From NCBI GenBank assembly GCA_004298465.1, contig SCRT01000012.1, forward strand, positions 62,001-126,000: a DNA stretch of 64,000 nt. Reading direction: 5' to 3'. Positions 8,023 to 15,816 of this stretch are shown here, piece by piece. Made by a program: the position numbers and the translations under genes. Source of the stretch: Nevskiaceae bacterium (GTDB lineage Bacteria; Pseudomonadota; Gammaproteobacteria; Nevskiales; Nevskiaceae). Below the pieces are notes generated by a model, which was not told the DNA's origin, did not search any database, and worked only from the letters and a program-made list of their open reading frames with translations. Every line of letters starts with the position of its first letter. Position 1 is the first letter of the stretch.

Positions 8023-9306
8023 TTATTGCTTCATCAGCGTGGCAATGGCGCCTGCAAGCTGCTGCAGGCGGGAAATGTTATGGACGGCGAGCATGGCGTC
8101 GGCGTGGCGATGCAGGATGGCGGCACCACGCGCCGTCGGCGCGTAACCGTCGAAACGCAGCAGCGGGTTCAGCCACAGGATGCGGCGCGTGTGGCGGCCG
8201 AGCCATTCCAATCCGTTTTCGAGCGTGTCTGCTTCGCCGGTGTCGAGTCCGTCGCTGACGATCAGCGCCAGCGTGCGGCGCCCGACGAGCCGGCGGGCGT
8301 GCAGTCTGCCCAGTTCGGCGAGGCAGTCGCCGAGCCGGGTTCCACCTGCGTAGTCGGTGATGGCGGTACTCGCCGCCCGCAGCATGGCATCGGTGTCGGC
8401 AAGGTGGAACGCCGGAGTCAGGTCGGTGAGTTCCGTGCCGAACGCGAAAACGTCGCGGTGGACGCGCCGGAGGCCGCTGCCAGCTTGCGGTGCGCGCGCC
8501 GTGGCGGCGTGCAGGAACGCGAGCAGCAGGCGCGCGTAGCGTTCCATGGAACCGGACACGTCCACCAGCACCAGCAGCGGCAGCGGCGTGTCGTCGCGGT
8601 GGCGGTGCGTGAGGTGCATGACGTTGCCGCCGGTGCGGGCGGCGGCGCGCAGGGTGCGGCCCCAGTGCAGATGTGCGCCGCGTTCGGCGGGATGGGTGCG
8701 GCGCCCCGGCACGCAGGGCAGCGGCAGCGGAATGTCGCGCACCAGCCGTTCGACGAGGTGGTATTCGCCGGCCGTGAGCTGGTTGAAGTCCGCCGCCTGG
8801 AGGCGGACGAGCTGGCTGGCCGTCATGGCCGCGTCGAGGTCCGGATCATCCTCGGGCTTTTCGGGTGCGGTCGGGCGCTGCGGTTGCAGCGCCTGCCGCA
8901 CGCGCGGGCGTTCGGGGGGCGGATTGGCGCGGTCGGGGCCGTCCGGCGAAAGTTGCTGCAGCAGCTTGCGGCCGAGTTCCGGGTCGCGGAAGAACAGGCC
9001 GAACAGCTCGCGAAACACGGCGCGGTCTTCTTCGCGGCTGACCAGCACGGCTTCCAGTGCGGCGCTGACATCCGCCTTGTTCGCCACACCGACCTGGCAG
9101 ACGGCATCGGTGGCGAGCGCGATCCGCGCGGCATCCAGTGTCACGCCGGCACGCCGCAGCGCCCGGCCAAAGGCGGCGATGTTGCCGGCCAGCTTGCCGT
9201 GGCGCGCGTCGCCCAGCGGCGAGCGCCGGCCCGAGGTCGGCAGCGGCCGGGAGGTTGCGCCGGCGACGCGCTGCGGCGTGGCGGGATGGGCCGGGGCGGC
9301 GTTCAC
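8023..9306 (-). CDS. coxE: VWA-domain protein CoxE
   Basis: 427-residue cytoplasmic partner of the CoxD AAA+ ATPase in maturing the Mo/Cu site of CO-dehydrogenase-like enzymes. An N-terminal helical CoxE region is followed by a von Willebrand A domain with the MIDAS motif DVSGS at residues 249-253, then TRLGDCLAEL and IVSDGLDTG. The GTG at 9306 overlaps the coxD stop by four bases (GTGA). A longer open frame upstream belongs to the coxD shadow. The first ~40 residues are Pro/Ala-rich and probably disordered. Such VWA proteins pair with MoxR-type ATPases to remodel metal enzymes. The assignment is firm at family level; whether copper is inserted here is uncertain because CoxL is form II. Confidence 0.9.
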   Translation of the reverse strand: MNAAPAHPATPQRVAGATSRPLPTSGRRSPLGDARHGKLAGNIAAFGRALRRAGVTLDAARIALATDAVCQVGVANKADVSAALEAVLVSREEDRAVFRELFGLFFRDPELGRKLLQQLSPDGPDRANPPPERPRVRQALQPQRPTAPEKPEDDPDLDAAMTASQLVRLQAADFNQLTAGEYHLVERLVRDIPLPLPCVPGRRTHPAERGAHLHWGRTLRAAARTGGNVMHLTHRHRDDTPLPLLVLVDVSGSMERYARLLLAFLHAATARAPQAGSGLRRVHRDVFAFGTELTDLTPAFHLADTDAMLRAASTAITDYAGGTRLGDCLAELGRLHARRLVGRRTLALIVSDGLDTGEADTLENGLEWLGRHTRRILWLNPLLRFDGYAPTARGAAILHRHADAMLAVHNISRLQQLAGAIATLMKQ

Positions 9307-10235
9307 GGTTGCCCGCGGACGCGCTGCAGGGCCTCCGTCGCGAGCGCCTCGTTCAGCGCCGCGACATCGTCCCGCTGCTTGAACAGCACGCCGGCGGTGT
9401 CGACGATGACTTCGGGGTCGAGGTTGAGCGTGTCCAGCGCCACGAGGGCACGGGCCCACTCGACAGTTTCCGCGATGCCAGGGGAGCGCTGGAAACGTTC
9501 CGCAAACGGCGGCTCGCGGAGCTGGTGGACGAAGGCGGCCACTTGGTCGGCCAGCGCCCGCGAAGCAGCCGGCACGCGCGAACGCACGATGGCGAGTTCG
9601 CGTTCGCGTTCCGGGTATTCGAGCCAGTGGTACAGGCAGCGGCGCTTGATGGCGCCGTTGAGCTCGCGCGTGCGGTTGCTGGTGAGGATGGTGACGGGCG
9701 GCACGGTGGCGCGGATCGCGCCGAGCTCCGGGATGCTCACCTGGTATTCGCCGAGATATTCCAGCAGGAAGGCCTCGAAGGGTTCGTCGGCGCGGTCGAC
9801 TTCGTCGATCAGCAGCAGTGCGCCGGGTGCCGGCGCCTCCAGCGCCTGCAGCAGCGGCCGCCGCACGAGATAGCGCGGCTGATAAACCTCGCGCTCCAGG
9901 GCCGCGGTGGGCACGCTGCCTTCCGCTGCGCGCAGGTGCAGCAGCTGTGCGGCATAGTTCCATTCGTACAGCGCCTCGCGCTGCTCCAGCCCGTCGAAGC
10001 ACTGCAGGCGCAGGAGCTCGCGCCCCAGCGCGGTCGCCAAGGCCTTGGCCAGCTCGGTTTTCCCGACACCTGGCTCGCCTTCCAGCAACAGCGGGCGCTG
10101 CAGCTTCAGCGCGAGGTAGGCGGCGGTGGCGAGGTGGCGGTCGGGGAAATAGCCGACATTCTCCAGAGCCGTGACGATGGCGTCGATGGACGTGAAAGGT
10201 GAAGTGGCCGACGGGCCTGAAGAAGTTGTGTTCAC
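9303..10235 (-). CDS. coxD: MoxR-type AAA+ ATPase CoxD
   Basis: 310 residues. Walker A GEPGVGKT is at 53-60, Walker B with LLLIDEVDRAD about 60 residues later, then the sensor-1-like TILTSNRTREL and a C-terminal helical lid. CoxD-type ATPases use ATP to unfold or remodel apo-CoxL during metal-site assembly, with CoxE. The GTG at 10235 was chosen because it yields the family N-terminus (TSIDAIVTALENVGYFPDRHLA); no good Shine-Dalgarno is visible, and a 10-bp stem-loop lies just upstream. It overlaps coxE by four bases. Confidence 0.88.
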   Translation of the reverse strand: MNTTSSGPSATSPFTSIDAIVTALENVGYFPDRHLATAAYLALKLQRPLLLEGEPGVGKTELAKALATALGRELLRLQCFDGLEQREALYEWNYAAQLLHLRAAEGSVPTAALEREVYQPRYLVRRPLLQALEAPAPGALLLIDEVDRADEPFEAFLLEYLGEYQVSIPELGAIRATVPPVTILTSNRTRELNGAIKRRCLYHWLEYPERERELAIVRSRVPAASRALADQVAAFVHQLREPPFAERFQRSPGIAETVEWARALVALDTLNLDPEVIVDTAGVLFKQRDDVAALNEALATEALQRVRGQP

Positions 10236-10252
10236 GATGGAAACAGGTCGGA

Positions 10253-10280
10253 AGCCGGTGGGGGTTGCCACCCACCGGCT
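10253..10280 (-). repeat. Stem-loop between coxM and coxD
   Basis: Perfect 10-bp inverted repeat AGCCGGTGGG (10253-10262) and CCCACCGGCT (10271-10280) with an 8-base loop. It lies in the only wide gap (61 bases) of the coxS-to-coxG run, 18 bases upstream of the coxD GTG. There is no T tract, so it is probably not a terminator. It could stabilise the coxSLM part of the message or limit coxD translation. Confidence 0.6.
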
Positions 10281-10296
10281 ACTTGGCAGCCGGGCT

Positions 10297-11097
10297 TCAG
10301 CCTTGTGCTCCGGCCACGGCGCGCTGGGCAATGACGCTGACCAGATGCGCGCGGTAAGCATTGCTGCCGTGCAGGTCGGAGGACAGGCTTTCCACGTCCG
10401 TTGCCACGTTCGCGATCGCGGCGGGCGAGAAGTCGCGAGACAGCGCGGCCTCCATCGCCGTGTGGCGGAACACGCCACTGCCGCCGCCCGTGACGGCGAC
10501 GCGCACGCTTTTCCTGAACTGCGCCACGAAGACGCCGATCAGCGCGAACAGGGATGCCGGCTGCGGGAACTTCACGTAGGCGGCGCGCTGCGGGATCGGG
10601 AAGTGGATTGCGGTGATGATCTCGCCTTCCTCCAGCGCGGTGCTGAACAGGCCCTGAAAGAAATCGTCGGCCGCGATCTTGCGGGACGCGGTGTGGATGG
10701 TAGCGCCGAGGGCCAGCAGTGCAGCGGGGTAGTCGGCCGCCGGATCATTGTTCGCCACGGAGCCACCGATCGTGCCCATGCTGCGGATCTGCTTGTCGCC
10801 GATGAGGTCGGCGAGCGCGGCAAGGGCCGGGATCGCTTCGCGCACGACGGTGCTTTCCGCAACATCGCGGTGGCATGTCATTGCGCCGATCACGAGTTCG
10901 TCGCCTTGCTTGCGGATGCCGACAAGTTCCGGAATCGCGCCGAGGTCGACGAGTTGGCTCGGCGAGGCCAGGTGCAGCTTCATGGAGGCAATCAGCGTCT
11001 GCCCACCGGCCAGCGGGCGGCCGCCGGCCTGGATCAGCCGGACAGCATCGGCCTGGGTGGTCGGGCGTTCGTAATCGAATGCGTACAGGGTGCTCAT
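10297..11097 (-). CDS. coxM: CO dehydrogenase-like medium subunit (FAD-binding)
   Basis: 266-residue flavoprotein subunit of a molybdenum hydroxylase. It passes electrons from the CoxS iron-sulfur clusters to FAD and then to the quinone pool or another acceptor. FAD-binding motifs are AGGQTLIASMK at about 30-40 and TIGGSVANNDPAAD at about 109-122; the C-terminal CO_deh_flav_C domain follows (VTGGGSGVFRHTAMEAALS). It starts 12 bases after coxL and is read in the order S-L-M, which is usual for form II clusters. Length is normal for the family. Confidence 0.93.
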   Translation of the reverse strand: MSTLYAFDYERPTTQADAVRLIQAGGRPLAGGQTLIASMKLHLASPSQLVDLGAIPELVGIRKQGDELVIGAMTCHRDVAESTVVREAIPALAALADLIGDKQIRSMGTIGGSVANNDPAADYPAALLALGATIHTASRKIAADDFFQGLFSTALEEGEIITAIHFPIPQRAAYVKFPQPASLFALIGVFVAQFRKSVRVAVTGGGSGVFRHTAMEAALSRDFSPAAIANVATDVESLSSDLHGSNAYRAHLVSVIAQRAVAGAQG

Positions 11098-11109
11098 GTC
11101 GTTGTCTCC

Positions 11110-13482
11110 TCAGGCCTTGGCGTTGTGGATGGCGGTCCACACGTGGAATGGCGTGGCGGGCATGTCGATGTCGTTCACGCCGAGCGGCTTGAGCGCATCC
11201 AGCACGGCGTTGATGACCGCCGGCGGCGCGCCGATGGCGCCGGCCTCGCCCGCCCCCTTGCTGCCGATCGGGTTGGACGTGCACGGCGTGCACACCGTGC
11301 CGATGCGGAAGTTCGGCAGATTGATGGCACGCGGCATGGTGTAGTCCATGAAGCTGCCGGTGAGCAACTGTCCGGTCTCCTGGTCGTAGACACCTTCCTC
11401 CAGCAGTGCCTGGCCGATACCCTGCATCACGCCGCCGTGCACCTGGCCGTCGACCAGCATCGGGTTGACGATGACGCCGAAGTCGTCCACGCACGTGAAG
11501 CGGTCGATGGTCACGACGCCGGTGGCTGGGTCGATCTCGACTTCGCAGATGTAGGTCCCGCCGGGGAATGTGAAGTTCGGCGGGTCGAAGAACGCGGTCT
11601 CGTCCAGCCCCGGTTCGAGCTTTTCCAGCGGGTAGTTGTGCGGCACGTAGGCGGCCAGCGCGACTTCCCCGAAGCTGATCTTCTTGTCCGTGCCCTTGAC
11701 CGTGAGCTGGCCGTTCTCGAACTCGATGTCCGCGTCGCTGGCTTCCAGCAGGTGCGCTGCGATCTTCTTGGCCTTTTCCTCGATCTTGTCGAGCGCCTTC
11801 ATGATCGCACCGCCGCCGACGGCCAGCGAGCGCGAGCCGTAGGTGCCCATGCCGAAGGGAATGCGGTTGGTATCGCCGTGCACGACCTCCACGTTCTCGA
11901 TCGCCACGCCGAGACGCGCGGCGACGAGCTGGGCGAAGGCTGTCTCGTGGCCCTGGCCGTGGCTGTGTGTGCCGGTGAACACCGTGACCGAACCGGTCGG
12001 GTTCACGCGCACCTCGCCGCTCTCGTACAGGCCGGCGCGGGCGCCGAGCTGGCCGACGATGCGCGACGGACCCATGCCGCAGGCCTCGACATAGCTGGAG
12101 TAGCCGATGCCGCGCCGCAGCCCTTTCGCCTCGCTGGCCTTGCGGCGCTGGTCGAAGGAATCGACTTCCGCGAGCTTGTTCGCTTCATCCAGGCACTTCG
12201 GCCAGTCGCCGGTGTCGTACTGCATCGCGACCGGCGTCTGGTAGGGGTATTCCGTGATGAAGTTGCGACGGCGGATCTCGTCCTGCGACAGGCCGAGCTC
12301 CCAGCCACAGCGCGTCACAATGCGCTCGACCACGTAGGAAGCCTCAGGCCGCCCGGCACCACGATAGGCGTCCACCGGTGCGGTGTTCGTGAACCACGCA
12401 TCCACTTCCGCGTAGAGCTGCGGCGTCTTGTACTGGCCGGCCAGCAGCGTGGCGTACATGTAGGTCGGCACCGCCGGCCCGAAGGTGGCGAGGTAGGCGC
12501 CGAGGTTGACGTCCGAATGCACGCGCAGCGCGAGGAAGTGGCCGTCCTTGTCCATCGCCATTTCCGCGTGCGTGTGGTGGTCGCGGCCATGGGTGTCAGA
12601 CAGGAAGCTCTCGCTGCGTTCCGCCGTCCACTTCACCGGGCAGTTCAGCGCGCGGGACGCCCACACCACGCCGACGTCCTCGGGATAGACGTTGATCTTG
12701 GAGCCGAAGCCGCCGCCGACGTCCGGCGCCACGACGCGCAGCTTGGTCTCTGGAATCTGCAGGATGTTCGCGCACATCAGCAGGCGCACGAGGTGCGGGT
12801 TCTGGCTCGTGGTGTAGAGCGTGGATTCGCCGGTGGCACGGCTGAACGTGGCGTTCGCCGCCCGCGGCTCCATCGCGTTCGGGATCATGCGGTTGTTGAT
12901 GAGGTCGATCTTCGTGATATGCGCGGCCTTGGTAAAGGCGGCGTCCACGCCGGCCTTGTCGCCGATGCCCCACTTGTAGCAGCGGTTGTCCGGAGCTTCG
13001 GCGTGCAGCGCCGGTCCGTTCGCGGCCTTGTGCACGTCGATGACCGGGTCCAGCGGGTCGTAGTCCACCATCACGGATTCGATGGCGTTCTGCGCCTGCT
13101 CCTTCGTGTCCGCCACCACCATCGCCACCGGCTCGCCGACGTAGCGCACCTTGTCGATGGCGAGAAACGGCCGCTGCGGTTCCTTCATCGGCGCGCCGTC
13201 CACCTGCACGATCATCCAGCCTGCCGGCAGGCCGCCGCATTTCCCGGCGATGTCCTTGCCGGTGAAGATGCGGATCACGCCCGGCATCTCCTCGGCCGCG
13301 CTGGTATCCACGCCGGTGAGGCGCGCGTGTGGGTAGGTCGAACGCACGAAGGCGGCGTATTTCTGGCCGGCCTCCACGATGTCGTCGACGTAATTGCCCT
13401 GCCCGGTGATGAAGCGCGCGTCCTCGACGCGGCGCACCGACTCGCCGATGTGCGGCTTGTTCACGAATTCGTTTGCACCCAT
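11110..13482 (-). CDS. coxL: Form II CoxL-like molybdenum hydroxylase large subunit
   Basis: 790 residues; binds molybdopterin cytosine dinucleotide and carries the active site. The N-terminal domain begins with [19 protein letters not shown]; later come [27 protein letters not shown] and [13 protein letters not shown], whose glutamate is the expected catalytic base. The active-site loop at residues 372-378 (bases 12349-12369) is AYRGAGR, the form II signature. True form I CO dehydrogenases carry AYxCSFR with the Cu-binding cysteine, absent here. CO may therefore not be the substrate; other aldehydes, N-heterocycles or slow CO turnover are possible. The ATG at 13482 has GAGGAG eight bases upstream. 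Confidence 0.92.
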   Translation of the reverse strand: MGANEFVNKPHIGESVRRVEDARFITGQGNYVDDIVEAGQKYAAFVRSTYPHARLTGVDTSAAEEMPGVIRIFTGKDIAGKCGGLPAGWMIVQVDGAPMKEPQRPFLAIDKVRYVGEPVAMVVADTKEQAQNAIESVMVDYDPLDPVIDVHKAANGPALHAEAPDNRCYKWGIGDKAGVDAAFTKAAHITKIDLINNRMIPNAMEPRAANATFSRATGESTLYTTSQNPHLVRLLMCANILQIPETKLRVVAPDVGGGFGSKINVYPEDVGVVWASRALNCPVKWTAERSESFLSDTHGRDHHTHAEMAMDKDGHFLALRVHSDVNLGAYLATFGPAVPTYMYATLLAGQYKTPQLYAEVDAWFTNTAPVDAYRGAGRPEASYVVERIVTRCGWELGLSQDEIRRRNFITEYPYQTPVAMQYDTGDWPKCLDEANKLAEVDSFDQRRKASEAKGLRRGIGYSSYVEACGMGPSRIVGQLGARAGLYESGEVRVNPTGSVTVFTGTHSHGQGHETAFAQLVAARLGVAIENVEVVHGDTNRIPFGMGTYGSRSLAVGGGAIMKALDKIEEKAKKIAAHLLEASDADIEFENGQLTVKGTDKKISFGEVALAAYVPHNYPLEKLEPGLDETAFFDPPNFTFPGGTYICEVEIDPATGVVTIDRFTCVDDFGVIVNPMLVDGQVHGGVMQGIGQALLEEGVYDQETGQLLTGSFMDYTMPRAINLPNFRIGTVCTPCTSNPIGSKGAGEAGAIGAPPAVINAVLDALKPLGVNDIDMPATPFHVWTAIHNAKA

Positions 13483-13502
13483 GGTCCTTTCTCCTCGTCC
13501 GC

Positions 13503-13970
13503 TCAGGCGGACATCTTCTTCTGGGCCGTCTGCACGGCTTTGACGATGTTCTCGTAGCCGGTACAGCGGCAGATATTGCCTTCCAGCAACTCGCAGATCT
13601 CTGCCTTCGTGGCGTGCGGATGATGGGTGAGCAGGTCCACGCTGCTCATGATCATGCCCGGCGTGCAGAAACCACACTGTAAGCCGTGGCATTCCTTGAA
13701 CGCGGCCTGCATCGGGTGCAGCTCGCCATCCTTGCCGGCCAAGCCTTCGATGGTGGTGATCGCCGCACCCTGCATCTGGCCAACCACGACGCTGCAGGAT
13801 TTCATGGAGCGGCCGTTTGCAATCACCGTGCACGCACCGCACTGCGAAGTATCGCAGCCCCGATGGGTGCCGGTCAGGCGCAAGTGGTCGCGGATGAACG
13901 CGGAGAGCAGGGTGTTCGGCGGTACGTCGGCGCTGACGGCGCGCCCGTTGACCGTGATTTCGAGTTTCAT
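13503..13970 (-). CDS. coxS: CO dehydrogenase-like small subunit with two [2Fe-2S] clusters
   Basis: 155-residue ferredoxin-like electron-transfer subunit. The plant-type cluster ligands are Cys39, Cys44, Cys47 and Cys59 ([11 protein letters not shown]). The C-terminal helical cluster uses Cys99, Cys102, Cys134 and Cys136 (QCGFCTPGM and GNICRCTGY). It is the first gene of the cox operon, with GGAGGAG ahead of its ATG, and is followed after 20 bases by coxL. All eight ligands are present, so the electron chain to CoxM should be intact. Confidence 0.95.
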   Translation of the reverse strand: MKLEITVNGRAVSADVPPNTLLSAFIRDHLRLTGTHRGCDTSQCGACTVIANGRSMKSCSVVVGQMQGAAITTIEGLAGKDGELHPMQAAFKECHGLQCGFCTPGMIMSSVDLLTHHPHATKAEICELLEGNICRCTGYENIVKAVQTAQKKMSA

Positions 13971-14308
13971 TGCGAAGATCTCCTCCTGATCGAAAATATT
14001 ATTCTTACGGCTGGGGGTATCGAATTCAGGCTTTCAGTGTGACGATAATCCGCATGGTTTCCAAGTGTCGCGTGCGGAACAACGTGAGCATGTCACAAAA
14101 TGGCACAGTCGCAGGCTTGGGGTCGATGCCTGGGCAGTGAAGTCTGGCCCGCGCGCGGCAATTGTCGCGCGCCGGTGCTCAGGGTATCCTTATGTCCTAA
14201 GTGTGCTGCAGCGTGCTGCAATCGCGCTTCCTTCAAGGAAGTGCCCGGGGGCGCTGCGATGGGACGGGTTGGGTACGGTGCCGGAAGATTCTCGTTGGGA
14301 GTTTCGTG
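13971..14308. other. Divergent promoter region between coxS and the cytochrome gene
   Basis: 338 bases hold the starts of two divergent units. Next to coxS is an AT-rich patch with AATAATATT (minus strand), but no convincing -35 partner, so the cox promoter is unresolved. Toward the cytochrome there is a fair promoter at 14162-14190. I see no palindrome clear enough to call an operator for the cox genes and no embedded gene. Confidence 0.5.
14162..14190 (+). promoter_or_regulatory. Candidate promoter of the cytochrome c5 gene
   Basis: TTGTCG (14162-14167), a 17-base spacer, then TATCCT (14185-14190). Transcription would begin about 110 bases before the ATG, a rather long leader. The match is moderate. 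Confidence 0.4.
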
Positions 14309-14806
14309 ATGAGTGAACATGAACGTGACATGTCGGATGGGGCATTCATCCGGCGTTTTGCCAAGGTAATAGCGGGTCTGTGCGGGATCATCGTCCTGTC
14401 GTTCGTCACGGCCGGCATCTTCAGTTGCGGCCAGCACCCGGAAGCCAAGCTTGCAGAGGCGCGCAATGCGCAGCAGGTTGCGCCGGTCGCCGAGGCGAAC
14501 ACTTCGGCACAGGCCGCGGCACCCGCAGCAGCGGCGCCGGCGGCTGCGGCGCGCAGTGGCGAGCAGATCGTCACCGGCACCTGCGCCGCGTGCCACGGCA
14601 CCGGCATGCTCGGTGCACCAAAGATCGGCAGCAAGGCCGACTGGCAGGCGAAGCTGAGTGCGGCGGGTGGCATCGACGCTGCGGTAAAGAATGCCATCCA
14701 CGGCATCGGCAACATGCCGCCGCGTGGTGGCGATTCCACGCTGACGGATGCCGAAGTCCACGACGCCGTGGAGTACATGCTCGGCAAGTCGGGCATTTCC
14801 GGCTGA
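14309..14806 (+). CDS. Membrane-anchored cytochrome c5
   Basis: 165-residue monohaem cytochrome c exposed to the periplasm. A cytoplasmic N-terminus (1-17) precedes one membrane helix (about 18-39), an Ala-rich linker (about 58-82) and a haem domain. Haem is attached at Cys92 and Cys95 with His96 (CAACH), and Met136 in GNMPPRGG is the likely axial ligand. The NMPPRGG to VEYML ending is typical of cytochrome c5. The ATG at 14309 follows GGGAG by seven bases; open frame further upstream is unrelated. It may shuttle electrons to a terminal oxidase. A link to the divergent cox operon, for example accepting electrons from the hydroxylase, is possible but unproven. Confidence 0.9.
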   Translation: MSEHERDMSDGAFIRRFAKVIAGLCGIIVLSFVTAGIFSCGQHPEAKLAEARNAQQVAPVAEANTSAQAAAPAAAAPAAAARSGEQIVTGTCAACHGTGMLGAPKIGSKADWQAKLSAAGGIDAAVKNAIHGIGNMPPRGGDSTLTDAEVHDAVEYMLGKSGISG

Positions 14807-14836
14807 CGCGGGGCGGGGCAGCGCTTCACAAGCTTG

Positions 14837-14867
14837 CAAAAAAGCCGCGCATGTCGCGGCTTTTTTG
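14837..14867 (+). terminator. Rho-independent terminator after the cytochrome gene
   Basis: GCCGCG (14844-14849), loop CATGT, CGCGGC (14855-14860). The stem is extended by pairing an A run with a T run on each side and is followed by TTTTTTG. It works in either direction but sits directly after the cytochrome stop. Confidence 0.88.
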
Positions 14868-14931
14868 TTGCCTCGAGTGGGAGAATACCAGGCATCGATC
14901 ACGACTCACCAATCACTAATCCCCATTCTTC

Positions 14932-15816
14932 ATGCCCCCCCTTCACCCACCCGGCGCGCGTCCGCGCGTGATCCTGTTCGACTGGCACGCAACGCTGGCC
15001 GACACCATGGATGCGATGTACTTCGCGGTCGACGAAGTGTTCCCGCGGCTGGCGGAACTCGGCTTGCTGGGGCACCTCGTGTCGCCGGAAGCCTCCAAGA
15101 CCATCGAGGACGCGAAGCTCGTGGCCTATGTGCGCGAACATCACAAGCTGCACCCGAAGATCAGCGCCGACCGCAAGATTTCCCGCACCGACATCTTCGA
15201 GCTGCTGTTCGGTGAGGACCAGCAGGCGAAGGCTGTGGCGCACCGGGAATTCGATGCCGCCTACGGCCGGCACTTCGGCGCCGTCAAGCCGATGGAGGCG
15301 GATGCCCGCGCACAGCTGGAGGCGCTGCATGCGCTGGGCATCAAGCTGGGCGTGCTGTCGAACCGCGCGCGCACATTCATGGCGCACGAGGTCTACACCA
15401 TCGACGGCAGTGGCTGGCATGAGCTGTTCGACGTCATGGTGTGCGGCGACGATGTGCTGCGCCGCAAGCCGGCGCCGGACCAGATCCTGAAGGCGCTGGA
15501 GCGGCTGGGTGAGTCACCGTCTTCCGCGTGCTGGTATGTCGGCGACAGCACCACCGACATCGCCGCCGCCAAGCAGGCGCAGGTGACGGCCGTGTTCTAC
15601 AACGGCGCGCACTGGGATACGGCCTGGATCGACAAGATCTTTCCCGGCACGGCGCGCCATCCCTACATTCCAGATGCGGTGGTGGCGAGCCTGCCCGAAC
15701 TGCTGACGGTGGTGGCGGATTTTTCCGCGTGCAGCCCGCGCGAGCTGGTGCCATCGCGCGGCGTGCCGTTGCCGGCGGTTCACACGCCGTCGAGGGAGCG
15801 GTCGAGTTCGCGGTAG
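14932..15816 (+). CDS. HAD-superfamily hydrolase with DxH in place of DxD
   Basis: 294-residue cytoplasmic HAD protein resembling phosphoglycolate-phosphatase-type enzymes. Motif I is FDWHATLADT with nucleophile Asp17, but the usual second aspartate (general acid/base) is His19. Motif II is VLSNRAR, motif III the lysine in RRKPAPDQI, and motif IV VGDSTTDIAAAK. Between motifs I and II is a large helical cap (about 25-130), longer than usual. The D-to-H change may lower phosphatase activity or shift the reaction. The last ~30 residues are unconserved, and the 3' end overlaps the convergent comM by 37 bases. No good Shine-Dalgarno precedes the ATG, so the start is provisional. The substrate is unknown. 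Confidence 0.85.
   Translation: MPPLHPPGARPRVILFDWHATLADTMDAMYFAVDEVFPRLAELGLLGHLVSPEASKTIEDAKLVAYVREHHKLHPKISADRKISRTDIFELLFGEDQQAKAVAHREFDAAYGRHFGAVKPMEADARAQLEALHALGIKLGVLSNRARTFMAHEVYTIDGSGWHELFDVMVCGDDVLRRKPAPDQILKALERLGESPSSACWYVGDSTTDIAAAKQAQVTAVFYNGAHWDTAWIDKIFPGTARHPYIPDAVVASLPELLTVVADFSACSPRELVPSRGVPLPAVHTPSRERSSSR

Noticed and set aside
10171..13557. 1128-codon plus-strand open frame opposite coxM and coxL
   Set aside because: It is exactly antisense to clearly conserved genes, has a His/Arg/Val/Asp-biased composition typical of GC-rich antisense frames, and shows no domain.
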